Source of the DNA: an uncultured Lachnospiraceae bacterium
GTDB taxonomy: Bacteria > Bacillota > Clostridia > Lachnospirales > Lachnospiraceae
Direction: 5' to 3'
DNA: 64,000 bases
Assembly (NCBI GenBank): GCA_900315505.1
Contig: OMZG01000002.1
Coordinates: 1 to 64,000, forward strand
The notes under the pieces are model-generated. The model was not told where the DNA came from, ran no database searches, and was given only the letters and a program-made list of their open reading frames with translations. Both the position numbers and the translations under genes were made by a program. Shown one piece after another: positions 8,602 to 20,391 of the stretch (positions are counted from its first letter, which is position 1; each line of letters opens with the position of its first letter).

Positions 8602-10161
8602 ATGCGGAAAATAACAAAACTAGAACAGGCAAACAAAGGAAATAAGAAGGCAGAGAAAATCCGCGTTGCGGCGTACTGCCGCGTATCTACGGACTCAGAC
8701 GAACAGCTGGAAAGTCTTAATACGCAAAAAGCGCATTATGAAAGCTATATCACTTCCCGTGATGACTGGCAGCTTGCCGGCATCTACTACGACGAGGGCA
8801 TCAGCGGCACCGGCAAATCCCGGCGTCCGGAGCTTGAACGGCTCATGCAGGACTGCAAGGCGGGGAAGATCGACATGGTCATCACCAAAAGCATCAGCCG
8901 CTTCTCCCGGAACACTACAGACTGCCTTGAGCTCGTCAGAAAGCTCCTCGAACTGAACATTCCCATCTGGTTCGAGAAGGAGAACATAAACACCGACTCC
9001 ATGGAAAGCGAGCTCTTTCTTTCCATTCTTTCCAGCATGGCGTCGGACGAATCCCTTTCCATCAGTCTGAACAGCAAATGGAGCATCAAGAAGCGCTTCG
9101 AGAACGGCACGTTCAAGATCAGTTACCCGCCATACGGGTACGGCTGGAACGGTGAGACGATGACCATCATCCCTGAGCAGGCACAGATCGTAAAGCGCAT
9201 CTTCTCAGAAGTTCTTGCCGGAAAGGGAACCACGGCCATTGCCACAGAACTCAATCAGGAGCACATCCCAACGAAGCGAGGCGGCCGCTGGAGTTCATCC
9301 TGCATCCGCGGGATGGTCGCAAACGAAAAATACTGCGGCGACTGCCTCTACCAGAAGTCCTGGTCAGATTCTTCCTACAAGCGGCATTTAAACCATGGCG
9401 AGCAGACACAGTACCTGCAACATAACCACCACGACCCCATTATAAGCGATAAGGACTGGGAGGCCGCACAGAAGGTCATTTCTCAGAGGGCGCGCGAGAA
9501 AAGCATTAGTAAAGGCGATGAGAAGTACCAGAACCGTTATGCATTCTCAGGCAAAATCATCTGCGGCGAATGCGGCGCAAAGTTAAAGCGTTGCACCCAC
9601 TATACCACCAACGGAAGCTATGCGATATGGAGCTGCAAGACACATATTAATGACAAAAGCCGCTGCTCCATGCTGTCCGTCCGGGACAGCGACATCAAGC
9701 TTTCCTTTTTGACAATGATGAATAAGCTTATATTCTCACACCGGTTGATCCTTAAACCCTATGCAGAGAACCTGAAACAGAATTCGACCAGTCAGACCCT
9801 TCGCCATATAGCGCAGCTTGAAACAAGCCTCGCCGAAAACTCTGACAAGCGCAAAACCCTGACAAAGCTCATGGCACAAGGATTTATCGATCAGGTGATC
9901 TACAGCCAGCAGACCACAGAACTCCTCTCAAAGGCTGATGACATTAGAAAAAAGATAGACGCCCTGAAAAACACGACAAGCAATGAAGCCACAGCTCTGA
10001 TGCAGGCGGAGGAACTGTTACGGTTCACCGAAAAAAGCCCTATGCTTGAGATATTTGATGGAGACCTTTTCACGAGGTTCGTTGAACGTATCATCGTCTG
10101 CTCCCGGCATGAGCTGAAATTTGTTCTCAAGTGCCGCCTGACGCTTACAGAAAGGATGTGA
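8602..10161 (+). CDS. large serine recombinase 1
   Basis: A 519-residue site-specific recombinase for element integration or excision. The N-terminal resolvase domain (about 20-165) carries the catalytic serine as Ser29 in [10 protein letters not shown] and the SRFSRN motif. The recombinase DNA-binding domain follows (about 170-275: PYGYGWNG, TKRGGRWSSSCIRGMVANEKY). Next comes a zinc ribbon (CGECGAKLKRC...SC...RC, about 315-355) and a C-terminal coiled coil. Length fits the family. Its E-helix reads SMASDESLSIS rather than the more usual [11 protein letters not shown] of recombinase 2. It lies 30 bases after the SHOCT-like gene and starts the recombinase operon. Confidence 0.92.
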   Translation: MRKITKLEQANKGNKKAEKIRVAAYCRVSTDSDEQLESLNTQKAHYESYITSRDDWQLAGIYYDEGISGTGKSRRPELERLMQDCKAGKIDMVITKSISRFSRNTTDCLELVRKLLELNIPIWFEKENINTDSMESELFLSILSSMASDESLSISLNSKWSIKKRFENGTFKISYPPYGYGWNGETMTIIPEQAQIVKRIFSEVLAGKGTTAIATELNQEHIPTKRGGRWSSSCIRGMVANEKYCGDCLYQKSWSDSSYKRHLNHGEQTQYLQHNHHDPIISDKDWEAAQKVISQRAREKSISKGDEKYQNRYAFSGKIICGECGAKLKRCTHYTTNGSYAIWSCKTHINDKSRCSMLSVRDSDIKLSFLTMMNKLIFSHRLILKPYAENLKQNSTSQTLRHIAQLETSLAENSDKRKTLTKLMAQGFIDQVIYSQQTTELLSKADDIRKKIDALKNTTSNEATALMQAEELLRFTEKSPMLEIFDGDLFTRFVERIIVCSRHELKFVLKCRLTLTERM

Positions 10162-10167
10162 AAAGAC

Positions 10168-10587
10168 ATGGGACACACACCATACGGATACAGAATTGAA
10201 AACGGTAAGGCGGTCATCGAAGAAGATAAAGCCGAGAAGATAAGAAACCTCTACAGGAACTACCTTGACGGAATGGCGCTTGCGAAGGCTGCGCACGAAG
10301 CAGGGATCGAGGCATGGCACGGCTCGGCAAAACGCCTGCTTGAAAACAGGCACTACCTCGGAGACGACTACTACCCTCCCATCATCGACCAAAAGACCTA
10401 TGACAAAGCACAGGAAGAACGCCTGCGCCGGGCAAAGGTGCTCGGACGGACGAACAGGAAAAAGCAGCCTCCGGATACACAAAAGCCGCCAACCAGTTTC
10501 ATTTTCTCTGCTCTTAAGAAAAATTATGACAACCCTAAACAGCAGGCGGAATACCTGTACAGCCTGATTGAAAGCGAGGCGCAGTGA
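10168..10587 (+). CDS. recombinase-domain protein lacking the catalytic domain
   Basis: A 139-residue protein that starts at the recombinase domain ([15 protein letters not shown], then [28 protein letters not shown]). It has no resolvase domain, no catalytic serine and no zinc ribbon. It begins six bases after recombinase 1 and overlaps recombinase 2, so it is conserved in frame and translationally coupled rather than simply decayed. It could bind half-sites and adjust the choice or direction of recombination, or be a relic of a third recombinase. Both readings are inference. Confidence 0.75.
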   Translation: MGHTPYGYRIENGKAVIEEDKAEKIRNLYRNYLDGMALAKAAHEAGIEAWHGSAKRLLENRHYLGDDYYPPIIDQKTYDKAQEERLRRAKVLGRTNRKKQPPDTQKPPTSFIFSALKKNYDNPKQQAEYLYSLIESEAQ

Positions 10588-12155
10588 TGGCAAACGTGAC
10601 AATCATCCCTGCCAGACGGCAGGTCGGAAACAACGTCAAACAAGCCGAGCAGCCGAAGCTCCGCGTAGCCGCATACTGCCGTGTCAGCACCGACTCTGAT
10701 GAACAGGAAACCAGCTACGAAACGCAGGTCTCCCATTACACAGAATACATTAAAAGCCACTCGGAATGGGAACTCGCTGGAATCTTCGCTGACGACGGAA
10801 TCAGCGGCACCAACACAAAGAAGCGTGATGAATTCAATCGCATGATCGACGAATGTATGGCCGGAAACATCGACATGGTCATCACCAAATCCATCAGCCG
10901 CTTTGCCCGTAACACGCTCGATTGCCTCAAGTACATCCGGCTCCTCAAGGACAAGAACATCGCGGTCTGGTTCGAGAAGGAATCCATAAACACTATGGAC
11001 TCCAAGGGCGAGGTCCTGATCACCATCATGGCAAGCCTCGCCCAGCAGGAATCACAGTCACTTTCCCAGAACGTGAAGCTAGGGCTTCAGTACCGCTACC
11101 AACAGGGAAAGGTGCAGGTCAACCACAATCACTTCCTCGGATACACCAAGGACAGCGACGGTCACCTCGTCATCGACCCGGAGCAGGCGGAGGTCGTAAA
11201 GCGGATCTACCGCGAGTACCTGGAAGGAATTTCAATGAAGAAAATTGCCGAAGGTCTGGAGCGGGACGGCATCCTCACCGGCGCGGGCAAAACGAAATGG
11301 TACGACTCCACCATCAACAAGATCCTGAGAAACGAGAAATACATGGGTGACGCCCTGCTTCAGAAAACCGTAACCACGGACTTCCTCACCAAGAAACGCG
11401 TACGCAACACCGGTGCCCTGCCGCAATACTATGTGGAAGATGACCATGAAGCCATCATTCCGAAAGAAATCTTCATGCAGGTGCAGGCGGAGCTTGTTCG
11501 ACGCAGGAAGGTTCACACTGGGCCGAACGGCCAGAAACGCATCTACTCCGGCAACAACTGCTTCTCCCAGATGGTCGTCTGCGGAGAATGCGGCGAGCTC
11601 TACCGGCGCGTCCACTGGAACAACCACGGCTGCAAGAGCATCGTCTGGCGATGCATCAGCCGCCTTGAACCCAGCCGTGCCGCCATGAACTGCACCAGCC
11701 GAACCGTCAAGGAAGACCTATTGCAAGAGGTCACGGTCAAGGCCTTCGATCGGATACTCACCGATAGCGACGGCTTCATCCGGCAGATGCAGGAGAACAT
11801 CGCAAAAGCGATAACAACTGCCGACACGATGAGTCCCGACGGCATCCAGGCGCGGCTCGACGAACTGCAGAAGGAGCTCATCAAAAAGGCCAACAGCAAA
11901 CAGGACTACGATGCCATCGCCGATGAAATATTTACACTGCGCGAGCAGAAATCACAGGCCGAGGCCGATGCACGCAGCCGTGAAGAAAGGCAGAAGCGCA
12001 TGAAAGAGCTGCAGGACTTCATCCGAAAACAGCAAACAGATATCACAGAATTTGATGAGAGCCTGGTCAGAAAACTCATCGGGCAGATCACTGTCTATGA
12101 CGACCACTTCACCGTCCGGTTCAAATCAGGGCTTGAGATCGACATCAACGAATAA
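10587..12155 (+). CDS. large serine recombinase 2
   Basis: A 522-residue serine recombinase from the ATG at 10587, which overlaps the preceding stop by one base; a GTG three bases earlier is also possible. The resolvase domain has its catalytic serine in [11 protein letters not shown] (residue 34 from the ATG), SRFARN and the E-helix [13 protein letters not shown]. The recombinase domain spans about 170-285 and the zinc ribbon is [10 protein letters not shown]...WRC...C. A coiled-coil tail occupies about 400-490. All functional motifs are intact. It is the last recombinase before the presumed element boundary. Confidence 0.93.
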   Translation: MANVTIIPARRQVGNNVKQAEQPKLRVAAYCRVSTDSDEQETSYETQVSHYTEYIKSHSEWELAGIFADDGISGTNTKKRDEFNRMIDECMAGNIDMVITKSISRFARNTLDCLKYIRLLKDKNIAVWFEKESINTMDSKGEVLITIMASLAQQESQSLSQNVKLGLQYRYQQGKVQVNHNHFLGYTKDSDGHLVIDPEQAEVVKRIYREYLEGISMKKIAEGLERDGILTGAGKTKWYDSTINKILRNEKYMGDALLQKTVTTDFLTKKRVRNTGALPQYYVEDDHEAIIPKEIFMQVQAELVRRRKVHTGPNGQKRIYSGNNCFSQMVVCGECGELYRRVHWNNHGCKSIVWRCISRLEPSRAAMNCTSRTVKEDLLQEVTVKAFDRILTDSDGFIRQMQENIAKAITTADTMSPDGIQARLDELQKELIKKANSKQDYDAIADEIFTLREQKSQAEADARSREERQKRMKELQDFIRKQQTDITEFDESLVRKLIGQITVYDDHFTVRFKSGLEIDINE

Positions 12156-12204
12156 GAGCAGGTCAGCTCTCAGGATTATTCCGGGAGCAGCCTGCTCTCT
12201 TTTA
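12156..12204 (+). terminator. terminator of the recombinase operon
   Basis: GAGCAGG at 12156-12162 pairs with CCTGCTC at 12191-12197, with a second inner stem (GCTCTC with GGGAGC). TCTTTT follows. The hairpin starts right after the recombinase 2 stop codon. Confidence 0.75.
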
Positions 12205-12219
12205 GTCTTAAATTTCGTT

Positions 12220-12546
12220 TTACCTTTCTCTTTTATATCTTTCAATCAACAAAAGAATTAGCATAACTGCCCATATTATCCATGCAATCAGCATTCCTTT
12301 CATAGGAAAGGTATAGTCAATGACTGCGCCGATCACAAAGGGAATCGGCCATAACATCATCCGCTTTCCGTAATCTTTGCACATTTTCTTCTCATCATAC
12401 TTTTTGCGTTCTTCAGCGGACTTCATATTATAGCCTGTTAAGAAGTTCGCTGCTTTTCCGTTTGATTTATAAAACCAGATCCCAATCAAAAAGAAAATGA
12501 AGGCCATCACCAAATCAAAAATAATGCAAAATTCTCTCATCGACAT
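12220..12546 (-). CDS. DUF3784 family membrane protein
   Basis: A 108-residue protein with three likely membrane helices (about 8-25, 66-83 and 86-102). Its central loop FLTGYNMKSAEERKKYDEKKMCKDYGK matches the DUF3784 pattern. The function of this family is unknown; its members are common in Firmicutes. AAGGAGA precedes the ATG. It points opposite to the recombinases and lies between them and the chromosomal methyltransferase gene. It may be cargo at the right end of the element or the first host gene. Confidence 0.75.
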   Translation of the reverse strand: MSMREFCIIFDLVMAFIFFLIGIWFYKSNGKAANFLTGYNMKSAEERKKYDEKKMCKDYGKRMMLWPIPFVIGAVIDYTFPMKGMLIAWIIWAVMLILLLIERYKRER

Positions 12547-12820
12547 ATCTTATATCTCCTTACTATTGTTGATTGTCCGGCGATTGCAGAATCAAGTTGG
12601 ACATCTGAATAAAGGAAATCCTTGCGCAGCTTTGACATCCAACTGGAACACTACATCCAATCACGAGTCACAACCTACCAAATATCTAATCACGAGTCTC
12701 AACCCTATAAAACAGCTCGTTCGATAAGTTCCCCCCAGAGAGTTTTTTCTTGGTTGAACCATCCTTTTGTAAAAAGGTCAGGTGTACAGGAAAGGCTTAA
12801 AATAAGCCTTTTCTCACCCC
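12547..12820. other. 274-bp gap at the probable right boundary of the integrated element
   Basis: No convincing gene is present. An 11-base direct repeat AATCACGAGTC occurs at 12659-12669 and 12688-12698, both followed by CAACC after one base. Near the methyltransferase end is an outer inverted repeat (AAAGGTCAGG at 12773-12782 with its complement at 12827-12836) around a terminator. The attachment site most likely lies in this gap or in the last codons of the methyltransferase gene. It cannot be fixed without the left end. Confidence 0.4.
12791..12812 (-). terminator. terminator after the rRNA methyltransferase gene
   Basis: A 9-bp perfect stem (12791-12799 with 12803-12811) with an AAA loop as read on the plus strand. 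It starts nine bases beyond the methyltransferase stop and is nested in a 10-bp outer inverted repeat. The T-rich flanks are short on both strands. Confidence 0.5.
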
Positions 12821-13948
12821 TTAGTCCCTGACCTTTGACATCAATACTACCGTCTCCACATGGCCTGTAAACGGAAACATATCCACCGGCTGAACCTTTT
12901 CCAGTCGGTATTTTTTTGACAGTACTTTCACGTCGCGAGCCAGTGTCTCTGGATTGCATGATATGTAGACGATCTTTTCCGGTGCGGGTCTGAGCAATGA
13001 CTTCAGGAATTTTTCATCAGAGCCTGCTCTTGGAGGATCCATGAAGACTACATCCGCCTGTATATTTTTCTCTGTGAAAAGTTCTGCCGCGTCACCGCAT
13101 ATATATCTGGCGTTCTTTACTCCATTTGCCTTCGCATTAAATATTGCGTCATGAACAGCGTCACGGTTATTCTCAATTCCAATAATCGACGAAGCATGGT
13201 CTGATGCGCAGATTCCTATCGTTCCAATCCCACAGTAGGCATCGATTATTTTCTCATTCCCTTTGAGATCAGCAAATGACACAGCTGTCTGATAGAGCTT
13301 CTTCATCTGCTGAGGATTCACCTGATAGAAGGCAAGCGGCGACAGGCGGAACGACTTTCCCATTACCTTGTCTGTCAGATATTTTTCTCCATACAGAAGT
13401 GTGAGATCATCCGTCAGGACCATGCTGTCGGTACGCTTATTGATATCGAGGTATATGCTTTTTACCTTTGGGAAATTCTTATGGATCTCTTCTATCAGAT
13501 GCTTCTTTCCAGGAAGAAATGTATCTGCACTCACGAGGACCAGCATTATATCGCCTGTCGCGAAGCTCTGTCTCATGAAAATATACCTGAGATTTCCGGT
13601 ATGATCATCCTCATCATATACCTTGATTTTTAGCTTCGGCAGCAGATCTGTAATAAAATGAGCCAGCTTCTGGCAGTCCTTTGACTCGATCAGACAGTCA
13701 TCTATCTCGTACAGATCATGACTTCCCTGACCATATTTTCCACAGACTATCTGTCTCGACTCATAGTCGTACCCAAGGGCATATGTAACCTTGTATCTGT
13801 AGTAATACGGGAAATTCATGCCGATGACTGGCATGATATTTTTCCCGAAGAGGTTTTCCATGTTCTTCTGTTTCAGGTCAAGAGTTGCCTGATACTCCAT
13901 ATTGATGTGGTCACACGAGCCACATTCATTTTCATATATACATTTCAT
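12821..13948 (-). CDS. rlmD: 23S rRNA (uracil-C5)-methyltransferase, RlmD/RumA family
   Basis: A 375-residue SAM-dependent RNA uracil-C5 methyltransferase. An N-terminal iron-sulfur cysteine cluster is suggested by CIYENECGSCDH. The methyltransferase fold holds IIDAYCGIGTIGI (SAM binding) and FMDPPRAGSDE; the catalytic cysteine lies in IVYISCNPETLARD. It is shorter than many RumA proteins because no N-terminal TRAM domain is visible. The C-terminus GHVETVVLMSKVRD is intact. Genes of this family are integration targets of several Firmicute elements, and here the phage-like element lies against its 3' end. The symbol is family-level; the exact uracil modified is not shown by the sequence. Confidence 0.85.
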   Translation of the reverse strand: MKCIYENECGSCDHINMEYQATLDLKQKNMENLFGKNIMPVIGMNFPYYYRYKVTYALGYDYESRQIVCGKYGQGSHDLYEIDDCLIESKDCQKLAHFITDLLPKLKIKVYDEDDHTGNLRYIFMRQSFATGDIMLVLVSADTFLPGKKHLIEEIHKNFPKVKSIYLDINKRTDSMVLTDDLTLLYGEKYLTDKVMGKSFRLSPLAFYQVNPQQMKKLYQTAVSFADLKGNEKIIDAYCGIGTIGICASDHASSIIGIENNRDAVHDAIFNAKANGVKNARYICGDAAELFTEKNIQADVVFMDPPRAGSDEKFLKSLLRPAPEKIVYISCNPETLARDVKVLSKKYRLEKVQPVDMFPFTGHVETVVLMSKVRD

Positions 13949-13986
13949 GAAAAATATTATAGGAATTTATCATAAATTTTGCAATT

Positions 13987-14014
13987 AAAAAAGACAGGAG
14001 AACCGTCTCCTGTC
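13987..14014 (-). terminator. terminator of the heat-shock operon
   Basis: A 9-bp perfect stem (13993-14001 with 14006-14014), loop ACCG, with six A at 13987-13992 that read as T on the minus strand. It lies three bases beyond the dnaJ stop. Confidence 0.9.
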
Positions 14015-14017
14015 TCT

Positions 14018-15160
14018 TCATTTACGACGCCCGAATGGGCCTTTAGATTTTTTTTGTGAGGTGAGCGTTCCACCACAGGCTTCATCAAATGCCTTGAGTG
14101 CTGACTTCTGTGAAGAATTCAGTGCACGTGGTACTGTGACGTTGAGTGTCACATAATGGTCACCACGAACGTTCTTGTTACGAAGAGTAGGGATACCCTT
14201 GCCACGTAGCCTGATTCTGGTTCCCGGCTGTGTACCAGCCTTCACCTCGTACTCCACCTTTCCGTCTATAGTATTGATTATAATATTGCTGCCAAGTGCT
14301 GCCTGAGCAAATGAGATAGGTACCTCTGAATAGACATCAAATCCATTTCTCTGGAACTCGTTGCTTCTTGCAACCCTTACCTCAACAAGCAGATCCCCGC
14401 GAGGACCATTGTTGATTCCCGGATCTCCCTTGCCACGAAGACGAACCATCTGTCCATCATCTATGCCGGCAGGAATTGATACAACTATCTTCTTCCTCTG
14501 ATCTTTGAAACCGGTTCCATGACAGTCAGGACACTTGTCCTTGATGACCTGTCCTGTTCCGTTACATTCCGGACATACGCTTGTACGCTGTATTACTCCG
14601 AAGAGCGACTGTTCCGTCGTCACGATATGTCCTGAACCTCCGCACTTCGTACATGTGCTCTTGGAAGTGCCCGGCTTGCATCCTGTTCCATGACAGGTAG
14701 GACATGGATCCTTGAGTGTCATTTCCAGTTCCTTCTCACAGCCAGAACATGCTTCCTGGAATGTGATACGAACCGATGTCCTGACATTGGCACCCTGCTG
14801 AGGGCCATTGTTGGCGGCACCTCTGCTTCTCGAGCTTCCTCCGCCGAAGAAGTCTCCAAAGATATCCCCGAATCCACCGAAGATATCATTGAAATCCATA
14901 TTGTTGAAATCGAAACCGCCGGCACCGGCACCATCTGCATTAAATCCGAACTGATCGTACTGCTGACGTTTCTTTGGATCAGACAGAACGGCATATGCTT
15001 CGGAAGCTTCCTTGAACTTTGCTTCGGCGTTCTTATCTCCGGGATTCATATCAGGGTGATATTTCTTTGCCAGCTTACGGTAGGCCTTTTTGATGGTCTC
15101 CTCGTCGGCATTTTTATCTACCCCGAGAACCTCGTAGTAGTCTCTTCTCTGTTCTGCCAT
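14018..15160 (-). CDS. dnaJ: chaperone protein DnaJ
   Basis: A 380-residue type I DnaJ that brings substrates to DnaK and stimulates its ATPase. The J domain covers about 1-70 with HPD at 35-37. A Gly/Phe-rich linker follows ([25 protein letters not shown] contains it). The zinc domain has four CxxCxGxG motifs at about 140-215 (CSGC, CPTC, CPEC, CPDC type), and a C-terminal substrate-binding region completes it. All expected parts are intact. It is the last gene of the hrcA operon and is separated from dnaK by a heptamer-repeat array that could tune its expression. Confidence 0.98.
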   Translation of the reverse strand: MAEQRRDYYEVLGVDKNADEETIKKAYRKLAKKYHPDMNPGDKNAEAKFKEASEAYAVLSDPKKRQQYDQFGFNADGAGAGGFDFNNMDFNDIFGGFGDIFGDFFGGGSSRSRGAANNGPQQGANVRTSVRITFQEACSGCEKELEMTLKDPCPTCHGTGCKPGTSKSTCTKCGGSGHIVTTEQSLFGVIQRTSVCPECNGTGQVIKDKCPDCHGTGFKDQRKKIVVSIPAGIDDGQMVRLRGKGDPGINNGPRGDLLVEVRVARSNEFQRNGFDVYSEVPISFAQAALGSNIIINTIDGKVEYEVKAGTQPGTRIRLRGKGIPTLRNKNVRGDHYVTLNVTVPRALNSSQKSALKAFDEACGGTLTSQKKSKGPFGRRK

Positions 15161-15177
15161 TTTGTTCCTTTCCTTAT

Positions 15178-15267
15178 CAGGGACTAGGGAACAGGGATTA
15201 GGGAATAGGGACTTTTCTCAAAAATCAGACCTGATCCCTATCCCCTATATCCTATATCCTATCCCCT
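15178..15267. repeat. intergenic heptamer array A (dnaJ-dnaK), AGGG type
   Basis: The left arm (15178-15212) is exactly five imperfect heptamers of CAGGGAC/TAGGGAA form. The right arm (15233-15267) is exactly five of the complementary ATCCCCT/ATATCCT form. The arms are separated by 20 bases and can pair imperfectly into a long hairpin. The array fills the gap between the dnaK stop and the dnaJ start. Confidence 0.85.
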
Positions 15268-15270
15268 TAA

Positions 15271-17827
<2,557 letters not shown>

Positions 17828-17839
17828 TTCCAGATACCT

Positions 17840-18937
17840 CTATTCCTTCTTCTTTGTGATTCTCTTCGGTTCTTCCTTCTTCTCCGGAAGCCTCGACGTT
17901 GCAACTATATCTGAAAGCTGCTTCTTGAGCGACTTCAGATTCTTCATTACATTCTCATAGTCCATACGCTTCGGTCCCAGGATTCCGATGGTGCCCTTGA
18001 ATCCATCACCGAGATCGTATTTCGCGGTCACAAGCGACACATCAGGCATATTTGGTATATCATCACCGATGTAGACCTGGATTCCATTCGGATTCCCTTC
18101 TTCATCGGATTCGATGTCATTTATCAGATTCTCAAGTTCTTCCTTATTTTCAAATGTTGAAATCAGGTGGCTCGCTCTGTTCGCATCAGAGAGCTCTGGA
18201 TATTTGAAAATATTCGTCGTACCGCTCGTATAGATCGTACGGCCTTCATCCTGCTCTATCGTTCCTGCGACATTCTCCAGGACATTCTCAATGATGTCTG
18301 CATATTCACCTGCAGACTTCTTCATCTTCTGGATCAGCCCAAGATTGATATCATTCACCGTAAGTCCTGAGAGATTTGTATTCAGAAGCATATTAAGCTT
18401 CAGAAGATCCTCTGCATTAAGTGGTTCATCTATATCTATGATACGGTTCCTGATCGCATTGCCATCCATCACGACCACGGAGAGCAGCTGATGATCATTC
18501 ACGGCTGACAGCTGTACGAATCTGACTCTCACTCCTGTGATAGCCGGTGCTGAGATCATTGATGTATACTGCGTATTCGCTGCCAGCACATCTACGACCT
18601 GCTTGAGCATCTTCTCCAGTCTGTCTGTCCTCTGAACGAGCATCTCGCTCGTCGAATCAGCCGGTGGAGAAGCTTCCTTCTCTGTCATGAGCTCATTCAC
18701 ATAGAACCTGTATCCCTTATCTGAAGGGATTCGGCCTGCTGAGGTATGCGGCTGTAATATATAGCCCATCTCCTCGAGATCGCTCATCTCATTCCTGATC
18801 GTAGCTGAGCTAAGGTTCAGATCCGAGTTCTTCGAGATTGTCCTCGAACCTACCGGCTCGCCGGTCTCTAAATAATTCTTGATGATGACATCTAAGATCT
18901 TCTTCTGTCTCTCTGTCAACTCTTCATCCTCTGCCAA
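17840..18937 (-). CDS. hrcA: heat-inducible transcription repressor HrcA
   Basis: A 365-residue repressor that binds CIRCE operators and is kept active by GroE. The N-terminal winged helix (about 1-80: LTERQKKILDVIIKNYLETGEPVGS, then SSATIRNEMSDLEEMGY) binds DNA. GAF-like and dimerisation regions follow, and the C-terminus is lysine-rich. It starts at TTG 18937 behind AGGAGG, and a perfect CIRCE lies 28 bases upstream, so the operon is autoregulated. It heads hrcA-grpE-dnaK-dnaJ. Confidence 0.98.
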   Translation of the reverse strand: MAEDEELTERQKKILDVIIKNYLETGEPVGSRTISKNSDLNLSSATIRNEMSDLEEMGYILQPHTSAGRIPSDKGYRFYVNELMTEKEASPPADSTSEMLVQRTDRLEKMLKQVVDVLAANTQYTSMISAPAITGVRVRFVQLSAVNDHQLLSVVVMDGNAIRNRIIDIDEPLNAEDLLKLNMLLNTNLSGLTVNDINLGLIQKMKKSAGEYADIIENVLENVAGTIEQDEGRTIYTSGTTNIFKYPELSDANRASHLISTFENKEELENLINDIESDEEGNPNGIQVYIGDDIPNMPDVSLVTAKYDLGDGFKGTIGILGPKRMDYENVMKNLKSLKKQLSDIVATSRLPEKKEEPKRITKKKE

Positions 18938-18964
18938 AAGCTCACCTCCTGTCGGATTTCTTTG

Positions 18965-18991
18965 TTAGCACTCAAATGATTGGAGTGCTAA
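18965..18991 (-). promoter_or_regulatory. CIRCE operator
   Basis: A perfect CIRCE: TTAGCACTC, nine bases, GAGTGCTAA. It lies between the promoter and the hrcA start and is the binding site for HrcA, so the operon is repressed without heat stress. Confidence 0.98.
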
Positions 18992-19006
18992 TATCATCTG
19001 ATACAT

Positions 19007-19035
19007 AATATACGCCTGTTCGGAATATTTGTCAA
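19007..19035 (-). promoter_or_regulatory. sigma-A promoter of the hrcA operon
   Basis: On the minus strand, TTGACA (complement of 19030-19035), a 17-base spacer and TATATT (complement of 19007-19012). The predicted start of transcription falls close to the CIRCE, as expected for this operon. Confidence 0.9.
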
Positions 19036-19057
19036 CACTTTTTTGAAAAATTTACAC

Positions 19058-19108
19058 AAAAAAAGATGGCCACAGCTTTTCTACTCAATGAGTGTGTCAG
19101 CCATCTTT
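19058..19108 (-). terminator. terminator after hemW
   Basis: A 9-bp stem (19062-19070 with 19100-19108) around a long loop, with seven A at 19058-19064 that read as T on the minus strand. It separates the lepA-hemW unit from the hrcA promoter. Confidence 0.75.
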
Positions 19109-19113
19109 AACTA

Positions 19114-20391
19114 CTAATCCATAAGGAATAGTGACATACAGTAATTTGAAATATCAAGTCCTCTGTCATTAAGCAGGAGATGGTCTCCATGCTCTTCGAG
19201 CAGTCCCTCTCTCTCCAGCTTCTTTATCGGAACCTCGTATATCCTCTCTATTGATGTCCCGAAATATTTTTTGAAATCTGATCTGCTGACTCCCTCTGTC
19301 ATGCGAAGACCTAAGAACATGAACTCTTCCATTGCTGCCTTTCGGGTGAGCTGGGTAGCTGTATCTATTGTAGGAATATCAGTGAATGCTGCCTGGGATG
19401 TGATCTCATTATAATGAAGCGTATCTTCTATATAATCATAGATATAGCGTTCATTGGATGTGCGCCATTCCAGTCCCATTCCACCAGTCTCTTCAGGATC
19501 CTCAGGCTCAATCGAAAGGTATCCCGGAGGAATGAGAGACGCTGCCCCGATTCCTACCCCCAGATACGGAGTCCTTTTCCAGTAGCCGATATTATGGACA
19601 CACCCTTTCCCGAAACGGGCATAGTTTGATATCTCATATCTGTTATACCCTTTTGAAACAAGGAAATTCTGTGCCCGCTTCGTCAGCTCATACGCCTGAT
19701 CCTCGTTCGGAAGCAGATAGGTCTTCTCACCATTCTTCTGACGGACATCATCGTCATGATATCTCTCGTAAAAAGGTGTCCCCTCTTCTACAATAAGTGC
19801 ATAGCAAGAAATATGCTCAGGACGAAGCTCTGTCACTGACTCCAGTGTATGAAGCAGCTTTCCCGGATTTTGCAACGGAAGACCTGTCATGATATCGACA
19901 TTTATATTATCAAAGCCTGCCTTGCGAAGGATCTCATAAGTATTCAGAAATTTCTCAAAGGTATGCACCCTTCCGAGAAGCTCCAGTTCATCATTATTAG
20001 CAGACTGCAATCCAACGGAAATACGATTGATTCCGACCGAACGATAGGTATTTGCAGCCTCCTCTATTATGGTTCCCGGATTGGCTTCGATTGTAATCTC
20101 AGCAAGCGGATCTACATTATAATACTCCTTTACCGTCTGCATTATCTCTACTATATGATCAGGCTTTATCCAGGACGGAGTCCCGCCGCCTATATATATT
20201 GAGCTTACAGTCCCGTGTACACGCAGGGACTGGTACTCAAGCTCTCTGATAAGCGCACTGATATAATCACTCTGATCAGAAGGTCCATAGACACCCGACA
20301 GAAAATCACAGTAATTACACTTCTTCACACAGAATGGAATATGTATATATAGTTCAAATCTTCGATTATCTTCCATCTTATTCGTCATCAT
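19114..20391 (-). CDS. hemW: radical SAM heme chaperone HemW
   Basis: A 425-residue radical SAM protein of the HemN-like HemW family, which inserts heme rather than oxidising coproporphyrinogen. The cluster motif is [12 protein letters not shown] (Cys21, Cys25, Cys28), followed by YIGGGTPSW (SAM binding) and the C-terminal HemN_C region near residue 340 onward. HemW needs only three cluster cysteines, as seen here. The upstream lepA-hemW order is common in Firmicutes. The start may be the ATG at 20391, overlapping lepA by 14 bases, or the in-frame ATG at 20376, just after the lepA stop. Confidence 0.93.
   Translation of the reverse strand: MMTNKMEDNRRFELYIHIPFCVKKCNYCDFLSGVYGPSDQSDYISALIRELEYQSLRVHGTVSSIYIGGGTPSWIKPDHIVEIMQTVKEYYNVDPLAEITIEANPGTIIEEAANTYRSVGINRISVGLQSANNDELELLGRVHTFEKFLNTYEILRKAGFDNINVDIMTGLPLQNPGKLLHTLESVTELRPEHISCYALIVEEGTPFYERYHDDDVRQKNGEKTYLLPNEDQAYELTKRAQNFLVSKGYNRYEISNYARFGKGCVHNIGYWKRTPYLGVGIGAASLIPPGYLSIEPEDPEETGGMGLEWRTSNERYIYDYIEDTLHYNEITSQAAFTDIPTIDTATQLTRKAAMEEFMFLGLRMTEGVSRSDFKKYFGTSIERIYEVPIKKLEREGLLEEHGDHLLLNDRGLDISNYCMSLFLMD

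Noticed and set aside
12497..12831. Two short plus-strand reading frames in the gap after the recombinases
   Set aside because: They overlap the DUF3784 ribosome-binding region or the terminator, and have low-complexity, unrecognisable products.
12631..12842. TTTGACATC direct repeat (12631-12639 and 12834-12842) as attachment core
   Set aside because: Only nine bases, and both copies are on the same side of the element, so they cannot be attL and attR.
20374..20391. Frameshift or fusion between lepA and hemW
   Set aside because: Both proteins are full length with normal ends; the short overlap is ordinary coupling.
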